From NCBI GenBank assembly GCA_964491605.1, contig CAZBGY010000006.1:1-64000 (forward strand): DNA of 64,000 nt, given 5' to 3'. Position 1 is the stretch's first letter, and every line of letters begins with the position of its first letter. This DNA is from DRYS01 sp964491605 (lineage in GTDB: Archaea > Thermoproteota > CALKCG01 > B24 > DRYS01). A program made the position numbers and the translations under genes. The notes beneath the pieces were generated by a model that saw nothing but the letters and a program-made list of their open reading frames with translations, did not search any database and was not told the DNA's origin. This document shows positions 27,001-35,766 of the stretch, piece by piece.

Positions 27001-27055
27001 CGGGAAGAGAATATAAAAATTAATTAAGGTTCTATGAATACTCTATTCTCTAGCT

Positions 27056-27308
27056 ATGCCTAAAGCATTCGTCCTCATAAATGCTGAGATAGGATTCGAA
27101 GATGAGGTTCTAAAATCTTTGAAGAAAATCGAGAATGTGAAGGAGGCGTATATGGTGTATGGAATCTACGATATAATAGTCAGGGTAGAGAGGGGCTGCT
27201 AACCCCCTACAAGCCGATAGTATGGAAAAACTTAAGGAGATAGTTACGTGGAAGATAAGAAGATTGGAGCATGTTCAAAGCACTCTAACTATGATAGTTA
27301 TAGAGTAG
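27056..27308 (+). pseudogene. Lrp/AsnC ligand-binding (RAM) domain protein, frameshifted
   Basis: From ATG 27056 a typical stand-alone RAM domain is readable (MPKAFVLINAEIGFED..., ending ...YGIYDIIVRVER). It then hits TAA at 27200-27202 after 48 codons. The rest of the domain continues in the +1 frame from the run GGGG at 27193-27196, reading AANPLQADSMEKLKEIVTWK and finishing LTMIVIE at the TAG 27306-27308. Removing one G restores an 83-residue domain of normal family length. RAM domains sense amino acids. It is either a real frameshift mutation, a sequencing or assembly indel in the G run, or (less likely) programmed frameshifting. Confidence 0.85.
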
Positions 27309-27309
27309 A

Positions 27310-27945
27310 CTATAGTCTCCAAACACTGGGAACCTTGATTTTAAATGCTGAAAGGATAAGTCTCAGAAGTGTAGAGGATAGGATGGGTATGCTAGATTCA
27401 TCTATGAATGATGCTAGTAAACCTATAGTATCCATTCTTTTAATTCTAGCTAAACCGACTATCAATCCTGTAAGCCCTTCAACCCTACTCTCAAGCATAG
27501 CCTTAACGTGATATTCTCTCAGCTTTTCTAGAAGACTTTTTCTAGAAGCGAATGCTACTATCCCTTCACTACTGGATTTAATCCCCTCTAACGCTACTAT
27601 AAGGTTACATCCAAATCTACGAGCGTAATCCAGTATGAAACCTGCTACTTCATAATAGTGTTCGGGATTGATGGAGCTAGGTTGGCTTCTAGCTTCAACT
27701 AGCATTACCCGTGGATCCGAATCTAAAGTGTAATACCACTCAAAAACGTTGAGCTTAGCTAATCCCAGCTCGTCTATATCGATGTAATCAGGATTATACG
27801 GGATGTACATGTCCGCAAATAGTATCCCTCCAGCTATAGATCTCATCTTCTTAAGAGTTGAGGATCCGAGTTCACCGATTCCTATGAATAATATAGGGGG
27901 TTTAGCTTCTATATCGCGGAGGGTCTTTAAGCTTAGCCTAAGCAT
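27310..27945 (-). CDS. PAC2-family protein
   Basis: The 211-residue protein has the PAC2 fold pattern: an opening strand-loop FIGIGELGSST, then ILFADMYIPYN, a central VMLVEARSQPS strand, an ILDYARRFGCNLIVALEG segment and a conserved GLTGLIVGLARI strand. PAC2-family archaeal proteins resemble eukaryotic proteasome assembly chaperones, but their role in archaea is not firmly settled. It ends one base after the frameshifted RAM gene, so the two converge. A PAC4-like gene lies 3 kb away. Confidence 0.8.
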   Translation of the reverse strand: MLRLSLKTLRDIEAKPPILFIGIGELGSSTLKKMRSIAGGILFADMYIPYNPDYIDIDELGLAKLNVFEWYYTLDSDPRVMLVEARSQPSSINPEHYYEVAGFILDYARRFGCNLIVALEGIKSSSEGIVAFASRKSLLEKLREYHVKAMLESRVEGLTGLIVGLARIKRMDTIGLLASFIDESSIPILSSTLLRLILSAFKIKVPSVWRL

Positions 27946-28084
27946 GACTCGGTAGTTTACGAGTAGTATCTAAATAATAAACTTAGCTTAAATCCAAGAA
28001 GAGGTTAAACAGATAACATTAAGCTAGGCATTCTACTGATGGTGAAGGATAGGTTATGATAAAAAATAGGGTGATTACCGAAAA

Positions 28085-29977
28085 TTAGCTTGGAAGCAGT
28101 TTTTCTTCGGCTAATCTTTCAGCAATCCATGTAAGATCTAACCTTTTAAGTGTCTCGTAAGTTGGTCTCCCCTCTATCCAGCCTCGTAGCTCATAATACT
28201 CTCTAAGCATCTCATCTAATCTGACTACATAGCCTTTAGCAGGCCCCTCAGGCATAGGTTCTTCTAATAATCTTCTGGGTAGCGTATCGTATTGTCTTCC
28301 ATCACCAAAGGAAAGTATGTTAAAGCATCGTTCAGCATTCCATATTCTTTCACCAACCTCTCTAACCGATTCAGCAGTATAACTCCAGCCTGTTACAGCC
28401 GATAGGAGTGAAGCGAAATCTTCATCCCATAAAGCGAATGTATCAAACTTACAGACTATAAGGCTATCTACAGCTGCGAATACGTCCTGGAACTCTTTAA
28501 CAAGTAAACCTTTACCTTTAGTATCGAATCTATCTACAAGTCTCGGTACACCTAAGATTTCAGGTGATATTATGTATGCTCTGAGGTGGCATCCACCCCT
28601 ATTGCTAGTAGCGTATGCTAAACCGTGACCCTGAGCGCCTCTAGGATCGTATGCTGGTAGCTCTTGTCCTCGAACAGTCATCGCAAGTTCTGGCATACCA
28701 TATTTCTCCGCAAGTCTAGCAGATCCCTCAGCTAAATCATCTCCTATACCCGAACGATAAGCGGTTCTCCAGGTGAGCTCTATGAGAGCCTCACCGCTAC
28801 CCCAAGAAACCTTTAAACCTCTAAGTTTCTCGGTGGGCACCTTTCCCTTCTCTAAAAGCTCCATGAACGTACCTATAACATGCCCCATACTGATACCATC
28901 TAATCCAAGCTCGTTGCAGAGGTAATGTGCTTTCGATATAGCGGCAAGATCGTCGGTTCCAGTTTGAGCTCCGAGAGCCCATACAGTCTCGTATTCTGGT
29001 CCTCCCCCTTCACCTGTGAACGGTGGTTCAGCTATCCTGGTGTATCTAGCGCATCCTATGGGGCAACCCCAGCATATCTCCTCTTTCTGCATATCCCAAT
29101 CCATGATCTTCTCTGCTATAACCTCTCCACTCGTCTTACTAGCCGTCGGAAATACACCTGTCTGGAAGTTTCTAGTTGGGTATATTCCATGAGCATTTAT
29201 GATGTTAACAAGGACAGCTGTTCCAAATTTAGGTAGGGCTTCAGAAGTTACAGCCGACTTCTTTATCTTATCCATAACTTCTATAACAGCTTCTCTGAAT
29301 CGCTCTTCGTTAGCTATAGGTAGTCTACCATGACCCCTAACAGCTATAGCTTTAAACCTCTTGGAACCCCATACAGCTCCATGTCCACCTCTACCGGCAG
29401 CTCTAGATTTATCGTTTATTATACATGCAAACCTTACTAAATTTTCTCCTGCAGGACCTATACACGCTACTTTAATGTTTCTAGCTTCATCCCAACCTAT
29501 CTCCTCTGCCAGTTCCTCCTTTATCATATCCGTTGTTTGATGGGTATCCTTACCCCATAGATGCGATGCATCTCTAAGCTCAGCTTTATCATCATACACC
29601 CACAAGTATACTGGTGAGTCGGCTTCACCCTCTAATATAACCGCATCAAACCCGGCGAACTTCAACTCAGGTCCAAACTTGCCTCCGCTATGAGAATCGT
29701 GTATGGTATGTGTTAGAGGAGATTTAGTGACTGAACACCATCTGCCAGATGCAGGTACACCTGCAACACCGGTTAAGGGGCCTGTCATAATCATAGATTT
29801 ATTCGCAGGGCTTAAAGGATCAACTCTCGGATCAACTTCTTTAAGCATAAGGTATACGCCTAACCCCCTTCCCCCGATCCATTTCCTTAACACGTCTTCT
29901 GGTAGGGACTCATATCGAATACTGCAATCCCATAGGTTAACCCTTAAAATTCTACCAGTATATCCCCCGGGAGGCAT
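28085..29977 (-). CDS. tungsten-dependent aldehyde:ferredoxin oxidoreductase family enzyme
   Basis: A 630-residue AOR-family enzyme that oxidises aldehydes to acids with ferredoxin as acceptor, using a bis-pyranopterin tungsten site and one [4Fe-4S] cluster. The cluster ligands are Cys302-x2-Cys305-x3-Cys309 (CWGCPIGC) and Cys509 in SLIVCKF. The pterin-binding region NDKSRAAGRGGHGAVWGSKR (188-207) and ELGLDGISMG (357-366) are intact. Length is normal. The gene is divergent from a radical SAM gene across a 77-base region with an inverted repeat, and that neighbour is probably its maturase. The aldehyde substrate is not evident. Confidence 0.93.
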   Translation of the reverse strand: MPPGGYTGRILRVNLWDCSIRYESLPEDVLRKWIGGRGLGVYLMLKEVDPRVDPLSPANKSMIMTGPLTGVAGVPASGRWCSVTKSPLTHTIHDSHSGGKFGPELKFAGFDAVILEGEADSPVYLWVYDDKAELRDASHLWGKDTHQTTDMIKEELAEEIGWDEARNIKVACIGPAGENLVRFACIINDKSRAAGRGGHGAVWGSKRFKAIAVRGHGRLPIANEERFREAVIEVMDKIKKSAVTSEALPKFGTAVLVNIINAHGIYPTRNFQTGVFPTASKTSGEVIAEKIMDWDMQKEEICWGCPIGCARYTRIAEPPFTGEGGGPEYETVWALGAQTGTDDLAAISKAHYLCNELGLDGISMGHVIGTFMELLEKGKVPTEKLRGLKVSWGSGEALIELTWRTAYRSGIGDDLAEGSARLAEKYGMPELAMTVRGQELPAYDPRGAQGHGLAYATSNRGGCHLRAYIISPEILGVPRLVDRFDTKGKGLLVKEFQDVFAAVDSLIVCKFDTFALWDEDFASLLSAVTGWSYTAESVREVGERIWNAERCFNILSFGDGRQYDTLPRRLLEEPMPEGPAKGYVVRLDEMLREYYELRGWIEGRPTYETLKRLDLTWIAERLAEEKLLPS

Positions 29978-30009
29978 ATCCTGCAGTCTCCGTATAGATG
30001 CTATACATA

Positions 30010-30027
30010 GTTTTATATAAATAAAAC
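30010..30027. promoter_or_regulatory. palindromic TATA region shared by the divergent AOR and radical SAM genes
   Basis: GTTTTAT, four bases, then ATAAAAC form a perfect 7-bp inverted repeat containing TTTATATAA. It sits 33 bases from the AOR start and 28 bases from the radical SAM start. It can serve as a TATA element in both directions, so the pair could share control. Confidence 0.5.
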
Positions 30028-30054
30028 TTACTATACTATCAGAACTTAGCGGGT

Positions 30055-31152
30055 ATGGTTAAAATATTGCTTGATGAATGGATAGTAAAGCTCGATGAAA
30101 GAACGTATCCCAGATCTATGATGATTGAAGTTACGACGCGATGTAATTTCTCGTGTATACATTGTTTCAGATTTAGTTTGCATGGTAGGCTGCAGCTAGG
30201 TGATATGAGTAAAGCTACGTATAGGAGGATTGTATGTGAAGCTTCTAAGATGGGTGTAAGAAAGCTTATCATATCTGGTTGGGGTGAACCTATGGTTCAC
30301 CCAGATATTCTATGGATGTTAGAAGAGGCTAAATCCAACGGGTTAGAAGTTAACCTGAATACTAACGGCTACTTGATAGGCGATTATGTAGATGATTTAT
30401 GGAAGTTAGGTCTCGACGAGCTTACGGTAAGTATAGATTCTCCTGACCCGTTATTGTATAAGGAAATCAGGTCTGGAGGATATCTTAGACCTATATCTGA
30501 AAGTTTAAGGAGGATTAAACAGCTTAAGTTAGAGAACCTATCAGCTAAACCTAGAGTAAACGTATATTTCACTCTCTCCTCTCTAAATAGTCATCTAGTA
30601 GAATCTATGTTAGAATATGCTAGTCATATCGGAGCATGCAACCTTGTGATAAGCAACTATATAGCCATAAATAGGGAGAGTGAAATATTCAGTTTGATAG
30701 GTAGATTAGAGGATAAAGAGTTATTCGCTAGATTAGGCTGCCTAGCCTTCAACGTAAACGTTAACGTAATAAAACCGTATATGGATGCATCTGCGTATAC
30801 TAGATGTCCCTTCATAGAGAGTAGAGCTCTGTACATCAGATGGGATGGAAGAATAACTCCGTGTATAAATTATGCTCATCCATGGACGCCTACGGTGAAA
30901 GGTGTTAAACGGCGGATAGAACCAGTAATTTTCGGTAATCTACTGTCAGATAGCTTAAGATCTGTATGGCTGGATGAAAGGTATGTTAAGTTCAGGTTTA
31001 AAGTTAAAACCTGGAGGTTTCCATCATGCTTGGATTGTGATCTTAGAAATTACTGTAGTTATACTTTAACGAATGAATCTGATTGCTGGGGTAATACGCC
31101 TACATGTAGTCACTGTCCTTATGCTAGGAGGATAGCCTACTGCCCTATGTAG
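30055..31152 (+). CDS. radical SAM/SPASM protein, probable tungsten-oxidoreductase maturase
   Basis: The 365-residue protein has the radical SAM motif Cys30-x3-Cys34-x2-Cys37 (TTRCNFSCIHC), the glycine-rich GWGEP strand and a SPASM region of many cysteines at about 320-363 (CLDCDLRNYC, CSHCPYARRIAYCPM). It is divergent from the AOR gene across a 77-base region, the arrangement described for the tungsten cofactor oxidoreductase radical SAM maturase family (TIGR04317, from memory). The predicted job is to modify the AOR-family enzyme or its cofactor. The exact reaction is unknown. Confidence 0.8.
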   Translation: MVKILLDEWIVKLDERTYPRSMMIEVTTRCNFSCIHCFRFSLHGRLQLGDMSKATYRRIVCEASKMGVRKLIISGWGEPMVHPDILWMLEEAKSNGLEVNLNTNGYLIGDYVDDLWKLGLDELTVSIDSPDPLLYKEIRSGGYLRPISESLRRIKQLKLENLSAKPRVNVYFTLSSLNSHLVESMLEYASHIGACNLVISNYIAINRESEIFSLIGRLEDKELFARLGCLAFNVNVNVIKPYMDASAYTRCPFIESRALYIRWDGRITPCINYAHPWTPTVKGVKRRIEPVIFGNLLSDSLRSVWLDERYVKFRFKVKTWRFPSCLDCDLRNYCSYTLTNESDCWGNTPTCSHCPYARRIAYCPM

Positions 31153-31218
31153 GTACTCTAAGTTTAACTAACGAAGAAGATAGTATACTATTATCCCTTC
31201 GGGAGCGTGATGTAGGCT

Positions 31219-33216
31219 TTGAGATTCGTATTCGGTGTAGATTATTATCCTGAACATTGGCCTAGGAGTAGATGGGATAGAGATGCGGAGTTAATGGCTG
31301 AGTTAGGCTTCAACGTTGTACGATTAGCGGAGTTTTCCTGGGGTAAGATCGAACCTAAAGATGGGATATACGAATTTGAATGGCTTGATGAAGCTATAAA
31401 TATACTCGCCAGGAAGGGTATAAAGACCGTGATCGGTACTCCAACTGCAGCTCCTCCTCCATGGATTATCAAGAAGCATCCAGATATTCTACGTATGGAT
31501 GCGAATGGTGTTAGAAGTCCTGCAGGGACTAGACGGAATTACTGTCCTAATAATCCAAACTATATATCGTATACGAAGAGGATAGTCGAAAAGATGGTTC
31601 GCCGCTATAAGGATAACCCCAATGTTATAGGTTGGCAGATCGATAACGAGTTCAGTATAGATCCATGTTATTGTGATAACTGTGTTAAAGCTTTTAGAGA
31701 TTGGTTGAAAAAGCGTTATGAGAATATAGAGGAATTGAATGATTCATGGGGATCGATATTTTGGGGCCAGAAGTATGGGGATTGGGATGAGATCCAGCCG
31801 CCTAGACCACCTCTAGATATGCAGAATCCAAGCTTATGTCTTGAATGGCATAGATTCATGAGTGACTCTTGGATAAGCTATCAGCAGATACAAGTAGATA
31901 TCATTCGAAAGATAGCTCCCCATCATATAATCACTCATAACTTTATGGGGCTATACAAGGAGCTGGATTACTTTAAGCTAGCAGAACATCTCGATATAGT
32001 CTCGTTCGACTACTATCCTAAACGAAGTTGGAGTATCGATTATGCCAGAGGCGCTATGGCACACGATGTTATGCGCAGTTTGAAGAAGAGGAACTATTGG
32101 ATTATGGAGTTGCAGAGTGGAGCTATAAAAGCCCCTATGGCTCCTATACCTAAACCAGGTGAGATAAGGCTTTGGACTTTCCAATCGATAGCAAGAGGTG
32201 CCGATGGGATATTATACTTCAGATGGAGGTCTTGTAGATTTGGAGCAGAAGAATATTGGCACGGCATCCTAGACCACGACGGTATTCCTAGGAGAAGATT
32301 CCTCGAAGTAAAGAGGATTTCCGAGGATCTCGCAAAGATAACCCCGTATATCGAGGGGACAACCGTTAAACCTGAGATAGCGTTTACACTTATCTACGAT
32401 AACATATGGGCATGGGATCTTGAGATAACCCGAGGGAGGAACTACTACGGCTTAGATTCCTGGGATCCGGCTTTAGACTTCTATAGAGCTCTGTACTCTA
32501 GGAATCTACCAGTAGATTTCGTCGATCCTTTAAGAGAAGATTTATCCAGCTACAAGATGGTCTTCGCTCCCTCGCTCATGTTGATAAATAAGCATATAGC
32601 GGATAGATTGAAATGTTATGTTAAAGATGGCGGTGTATTAGTAGCGACACCCAGAACTGGAGCAAAGGATTGGAACAATGTAATAATAGATTCAACCCTA
32701 CCTGGTAGCCTATCTGATGTATTCGGTGTATATGTGGAAGAATATACGGGTCTACCCGATGATGGGCAGCTACGTATCGAATTCGACGAGAAATTACTCG
32801 GTGGGAGAATGGAGGGGGTAGGCCGATGCTGGGCTGAAATGCTATCACCTAGGGGAGCTGATGCTCTCGCCTACTACAAGACTGGCATATATAGGGGCAG
32901 ACCGGCTATCGTGATTAATGAATATGGAAGAGGTATTGCGATATACATCGGAATATTCCTTGACGCTAACAGTTATCTGCCGTTCGTAGATTGGTTGACT
33001 AAAAGGATAGGGTTAAAACCTCCGCTACCTCCAGTAGAAGGGGTTGAAGTAGTCGAAAGGATAGGATCAGATAATAAAGCGATGTTCGTGCTGAATTATA
33101 ACGAAGACACTGTTAGAATCCTCTTAAGAGAGGAGTGCACAGATATCTTAGCCGGAAGAAGCGTTAAAGGGGAAGTAGAAATTAAAGGCTTGGATATTAA
33201 GGTGTTTAACCAGTAA
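31219..33216 (+). CDS. glycoside hydrolase family 42 beta-galactosidase
   Basis: A 665-residue GH42 beta-galactosidase. The acid/base is Glu144 in IGWQIDNEF and the nucleophile Glu297 in YWIMELQSG. Cys109, Cys150, Cys152 and Cys155 sit at the positions of the family's zinc-site cysteines (106/150/152/155 in the Thermus enzyme). Family length is about 650-700. It starts at TTG 31219, which has only a weak GGAG upstream. No signal peptide is visible, so it is intracellular. It converges on the GH29 fucosidase gene 46 bases away. Confidence 0.95.
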   Translation: MRFVFGVDYYPEHWPRSRWDRDAELMAELGFNVVRLAEFSWGKIEPKDGIYEFEWLDEAINILARKGIKTVIGTPTAAPPPWIIKKHPDILRMDANGVRSPAGTRRNYCPNNPNYISYTKRIVEKMVRRYKDNPNVIGWQIDNEFSIDPCYCDNCVKAFRDWLKKRYENIEELNDSWGSIFWGQKYGDWDEIQPPRPPLDMQNPSLCLEWHRFMSDSWISYQQIQVDIIRKIAPHHIITHNFMGLYKELDYFKLAEHLDIVSFDYYPKRSWSIDYARGAMAHDVMRSLKKRNYWIMELQSGAIKAPMAPIPKPGEIRLWTFQSIARGADGILYFRWRSCRFGAEEYWHGILDHDGIPRRRFLEVKRISEDLAKITPYIEGTTVKPEIAFTLIYDNIWAWDLEITRGRNYYGLDSWDPALDFYRALYSRNLPVDFVDPLREDLSSYKMVFAPSLMLINKHIADRLKCYVKDGGVLVATPRTGAKDWNNVIIDSTLPGSLSDVFGVYVEEYTGLPDDGQLRIEFDEKLLGGRMEGVGRCWAEMLSPRGADALAYYKTGIYRGRPAIVINEYGRGIAIYIGIFLDANSYLPFVDWLTKRIGLKPPLPPVEGVEVVERIGSDNKAMFVLNYNEDTVRILLREECTDILAGRSVKGEVEIKGLDIKVFNQ

Positions 33217-33262
33217 ATTTAGATATAGCGGCATCAGAGCTCATAATGGTATCCGTAGCTAT

Positions 33263-34528
33263 CTAATCCATCTCTTCCAATACTATAACCGTATCTATCG
33301 GATCTAAAGGTTTCTCGGGTATATCGATTATAAGATCCCTTTCGCTCCATCTATAACTTAATGCTCCATAAGCTGGATCTTCTAAAAAGTATGCTTCCTT
33401 AGGTTTAATTTTTCCCTCTACATCGAATATTCTTAATTCACCATCCCAAGGCCATCCGAAGACGTGTATATAAAGCTTGCCGGGCTTATACGTGCATCTA
33501 TATGGTGCATCTGCAGGGGTATCGAAGGGCGCCGCTTTAGCTCCATATATGCTTTCACCATTCCTCCTCAGCCATCTACCTACTTCAAGCAGTACATCTA
33601 CTGATGGTTTAGGTATCTCGCCCTCAGCTGTAGGACCCACGTTGAGCAGTAGGTTTCCACCTTTACTTACAACTTCTACGAGTATCTGTATAACTCTACC
33701 GGGAGATTTCCAGTTGTGATCATAGCTTTTATAACCCCATGTATCATTAAGCGTCATCGGAACCTCCCAATCATCATCTATCCTCCTATCAGGTATCTGA
33801 TTATCGCCCATCGATATATAGTCCGCTAAACCTCTAGATGGAACAGTAGGTCTACCTATCCTCCCACCTATACGTCCGCTTATGATAGTTTCAGGGGATA
33901 TCCTGCGAACGAGATCCCTAAGTTCACGTGCAAGCTCTGGTATAGGCGTAGTTATATCGAACCATAAAACTGCTACAGGTCTATAGTTTGTTAGAAGCTC
34001 TTCGATCTGTGGCTCCACATATGTTCTAAGATACTCCGTGAAATTCTGTTTGGATAAATCGTAATCCCAATCATTACCCATACCATTTGGGTGATGCCAA
34101 TCAAGGGTTTGAGAGTAATAGAATCCAAGTCTAATACCCTCATCTTTACATGCTTCTGCTAATTCTTTAAGCGGGTCCCTCCTAAACGGCGTAGCTTTCA
34201 CGATATTATAATCTGTATACTTTGTATCGAACATGCAGAAGCCATCATGATGCTTAGCCGTTATGACTATATACTTCATACCAGCCTCCTTAGCTATATG
34301 AACCCATCTTCTCGCATCGAATTTAGTAGGATTAAACTTTTCAGCGAGTTTCTCATATTCCCTTACAGGTATCCTGGCATTATACATTATCCATTCTCCT
34401 ATACCAGGTATACATCTCCCTCTCCAAACACCGGCTGGTATAGCGTATAAACCCCAGTGGATAAACATTCCAAATCTAGCTTCACGCCACCAAGCCATAC
34501 GTTTATCCCTATCATACACGGATTCCAT
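33263..34528 (-). CDS. glycoside hydrolase family 29 alpha-L-fucosidase
   Basis: A 421-residue GH29 enzyme releasing alpha-linked L-fucose with retention. It has the opening FGMFIHWGLYAIPAG, the substrate-binding TAKHHDGFCMF (about 90-100), LGFYYSQTLDWHHP, and the nucleophile Asp191 in VLWFDIT. The C-terminal beta-domain is short, typical of compact archaeal fucosidases. No signal peptide is seen. It links to the fucose-isomerase-like gene at 4921-6423 as a source of its presumed substrate. It is convergent with the GH42 gene and divergent from the cation exchanger. Confidence 0.95.
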   Translation of the reverse strand: MESVYDRDKRMAWWREARFGMFIHWGLYAIPAGVWRGRCIPGIGEWIMYNARIPVREYEKLAEKFNPTKFDARRWVHIAKEAGMKYIVITAKHHDGFCMFDTKYTDYNIVKATPFRRDPLKELAEACKDEGIRLGFYYSQTLDWHHPNGMGNDWDYDLSKQNFTEYLRTYVEPQIEELLTNYRPVAVLWFDITTPIPELARELRDLVRRISPETIISGRIGGRIGRPTVPSRGLADYISMGDNQIPDRRIDDDWEVPMTLNDTWGYKSYDHNWKSPGRVIQILVEVVSKGGNLLLNVGPTAEGEIPKPSVDVLLEVGRWLRRNGESIYGAKAAPFDTPADAPYRCTYKPGKLYIHVFGWPWDGELRIFDVEGKIKPKEAYFLEDPAYGALSYRWSERDLIIDIPEKPLDPIDTVIVLEEMD

Positions 34529-34625
34529 TATAATCTCACCGATTACACATGGTTATCTACAAATTACCTATTAGGCTTTCTCCTAAGAATATTGCATCAA
34601 AGTTTCTCATAGAATTCATGGAAAA

Positions 34626-34635
34626 TATTTATATA
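34626..34635 (+). promoter_or_regulatory. TATA box of the cation exchanger gene
   Basis: AATATTTATATATAAG is the strongest TATA-like stretch in the window. It ends about 26 bases before the TTG at 34661, so the transcript would begin almost at the start codon and be nearly leaderless. Confidence 0.5.
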
Positions 34636-34660
34636 TAAGAACATTTTCTCCTAATCGAGT

Positions 34661-35629
34661 TTGCTAGGAGATTTGTGGTGTTTAATATATGGATTTGCTG
34701 AAATCGTAGTGAGTATTACCTTGCTATACGTAAGCTCGAAGAGAGTTGTCGAATACGCGTCAAAGCTAGCTCATGCTTTAAACCTAAATAAGTTGTACAT
34801 AGGAGCTGTGATAGTGGCTTCTATAACAGCTCTGCCTGAATTGATAACATCTATAGCGGCAGTTATCTATGGCAGCTCTTCTCATATGGCATTAGGTAAT
34901 GTAATAGGCTCAAACATATATAATATACCGGTGGTTATAGGCTTCTGCGGATTGCTGATGAAGAAGTTGGAGATCGATGGTGAAGCTTTGAAAAGAGAAA
35001 GTTTGATTCTGTTATCTCTCTCGATATTGCTCATGTGTTTTCTCCTTGTATTACATAGATTAACATCATGGGTGGCATCTATATTCTTAACGATATATCC
35101 TATCTACATCTATCGCTTTATGAAACTGGCAGATCGGAATATTCTCCTCGCAAATGGAGGCTGTACGCATAGATGTGAAACTATTAAGAATCTAGTAGCT
35201 ACGATAGCCAGTGGCGTAACCCTTATAATTAGCGCCCATATACTTGTATACGGAGTCTTAACGGTAGCGGATGCGTTAGGTTTAAATCGCTTCTATGCTG
35301 GTGTGAATATACTCTCCCTGGGATGTATAATTCCGGAAATAGCTGTCTCCATATCGGCTGCCTTTAGGAATGAGCATAATATAGCTTTTGGAAACATAAT
35401 AGGTGATAACATAATAACGATGACGCTAGTAATAGGAGTGGTAGGATTAGTAGCGCAGCCAGAAGTAGCTGTAATGGATGTAATCTTTACGATACCCCTT
35501 ATGAGTTTCGTCGCAATTCTACCGCTAATAATAAGCAGATATGGTGGAAGCATTCGAAGAATACATGGATTAGCTATAATGGTATTTACCGTGGTATTAT
35601 ATATCGTAGAGACAATTCTATTAGCGTAA
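34661..35629 (+). CDS. sodium/calcium exchanger-family membrane antiporter
   Basis: A 322-residue polytopic protein with the two NCX alpha-repeats: GNVIGSNIYNIPVVIG (about 85-100) and, inverted, GNIIGDNIITMTLVIG (about 246-261), each with the acidic or Asn residues that bind cations. A conserved TALPELITS and an IPEIAVSIS segment precede the repeats. It probably exports Ca2+ or another cation against a Na+ or H+ gradient. Start is TTG, and a TATA box is 26-35 bases upstream. Confidence 0.9.
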   Translation: MLGDLWCLIYGFAEIVVSITLLYVSSKRVVEYASKLAHALNLNKLYIGAVIVASITALPELITSIAAVIYGSSSHMALGNVIGSNIYNIPVVIGFCGLLMKKLEIDGEALKRESLILLSLSILLMCFLLVLHRLTSWVASIFLTIYPIYIYRFMKLADRNILLANGGCTHRCETIKNLVATIASGVTLIISAHILVYGVLTVADALGLNRFYAGVNILSLGCIIPEIAVSISAAFRNEHNIAFGNIIGDNIITMTLVIGVVGLVAQPEVAVMDVIFTIPLMSFVAILPLIISRYGGSIRRIHGLAIMVFTVVLYIVETILLA

Positions 35630-35660
35630 AGCTTAACCTACATAGCTATATGTTATTCGA

Positions 35661-35734
35661 AGCCTCGGGCGGGATTCGAACCCGCGACCCGCAGCTTACG
35701 AGGCTGCCGCTCTACCTGGCTGAGCTACCGAGGC
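35661..35734 (-). tRNA. tRNA-Thr (anticodon CGU)
   Basis: Read on the minus strand, a 74-nt cloverleaf folds fully. The acceptor stem is GCCTCGG/CCGAGGC with discriminator U73, the D stem GCTC/GAGC, the anticodon stem GCAGC/GCTGC around loop CTCGTAA (anticodon CGT), and the T stem GCGGG/CCCGC with TTCGAAT. U73 with this anticodon fits archaeal tRNA-Thr. No intron and no encoded CCA are present. Confidence 0.97.
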
Positions 35735-35766
35735 TCTCTAGATGTTTTAAGTTAATTTTCAAGGAT

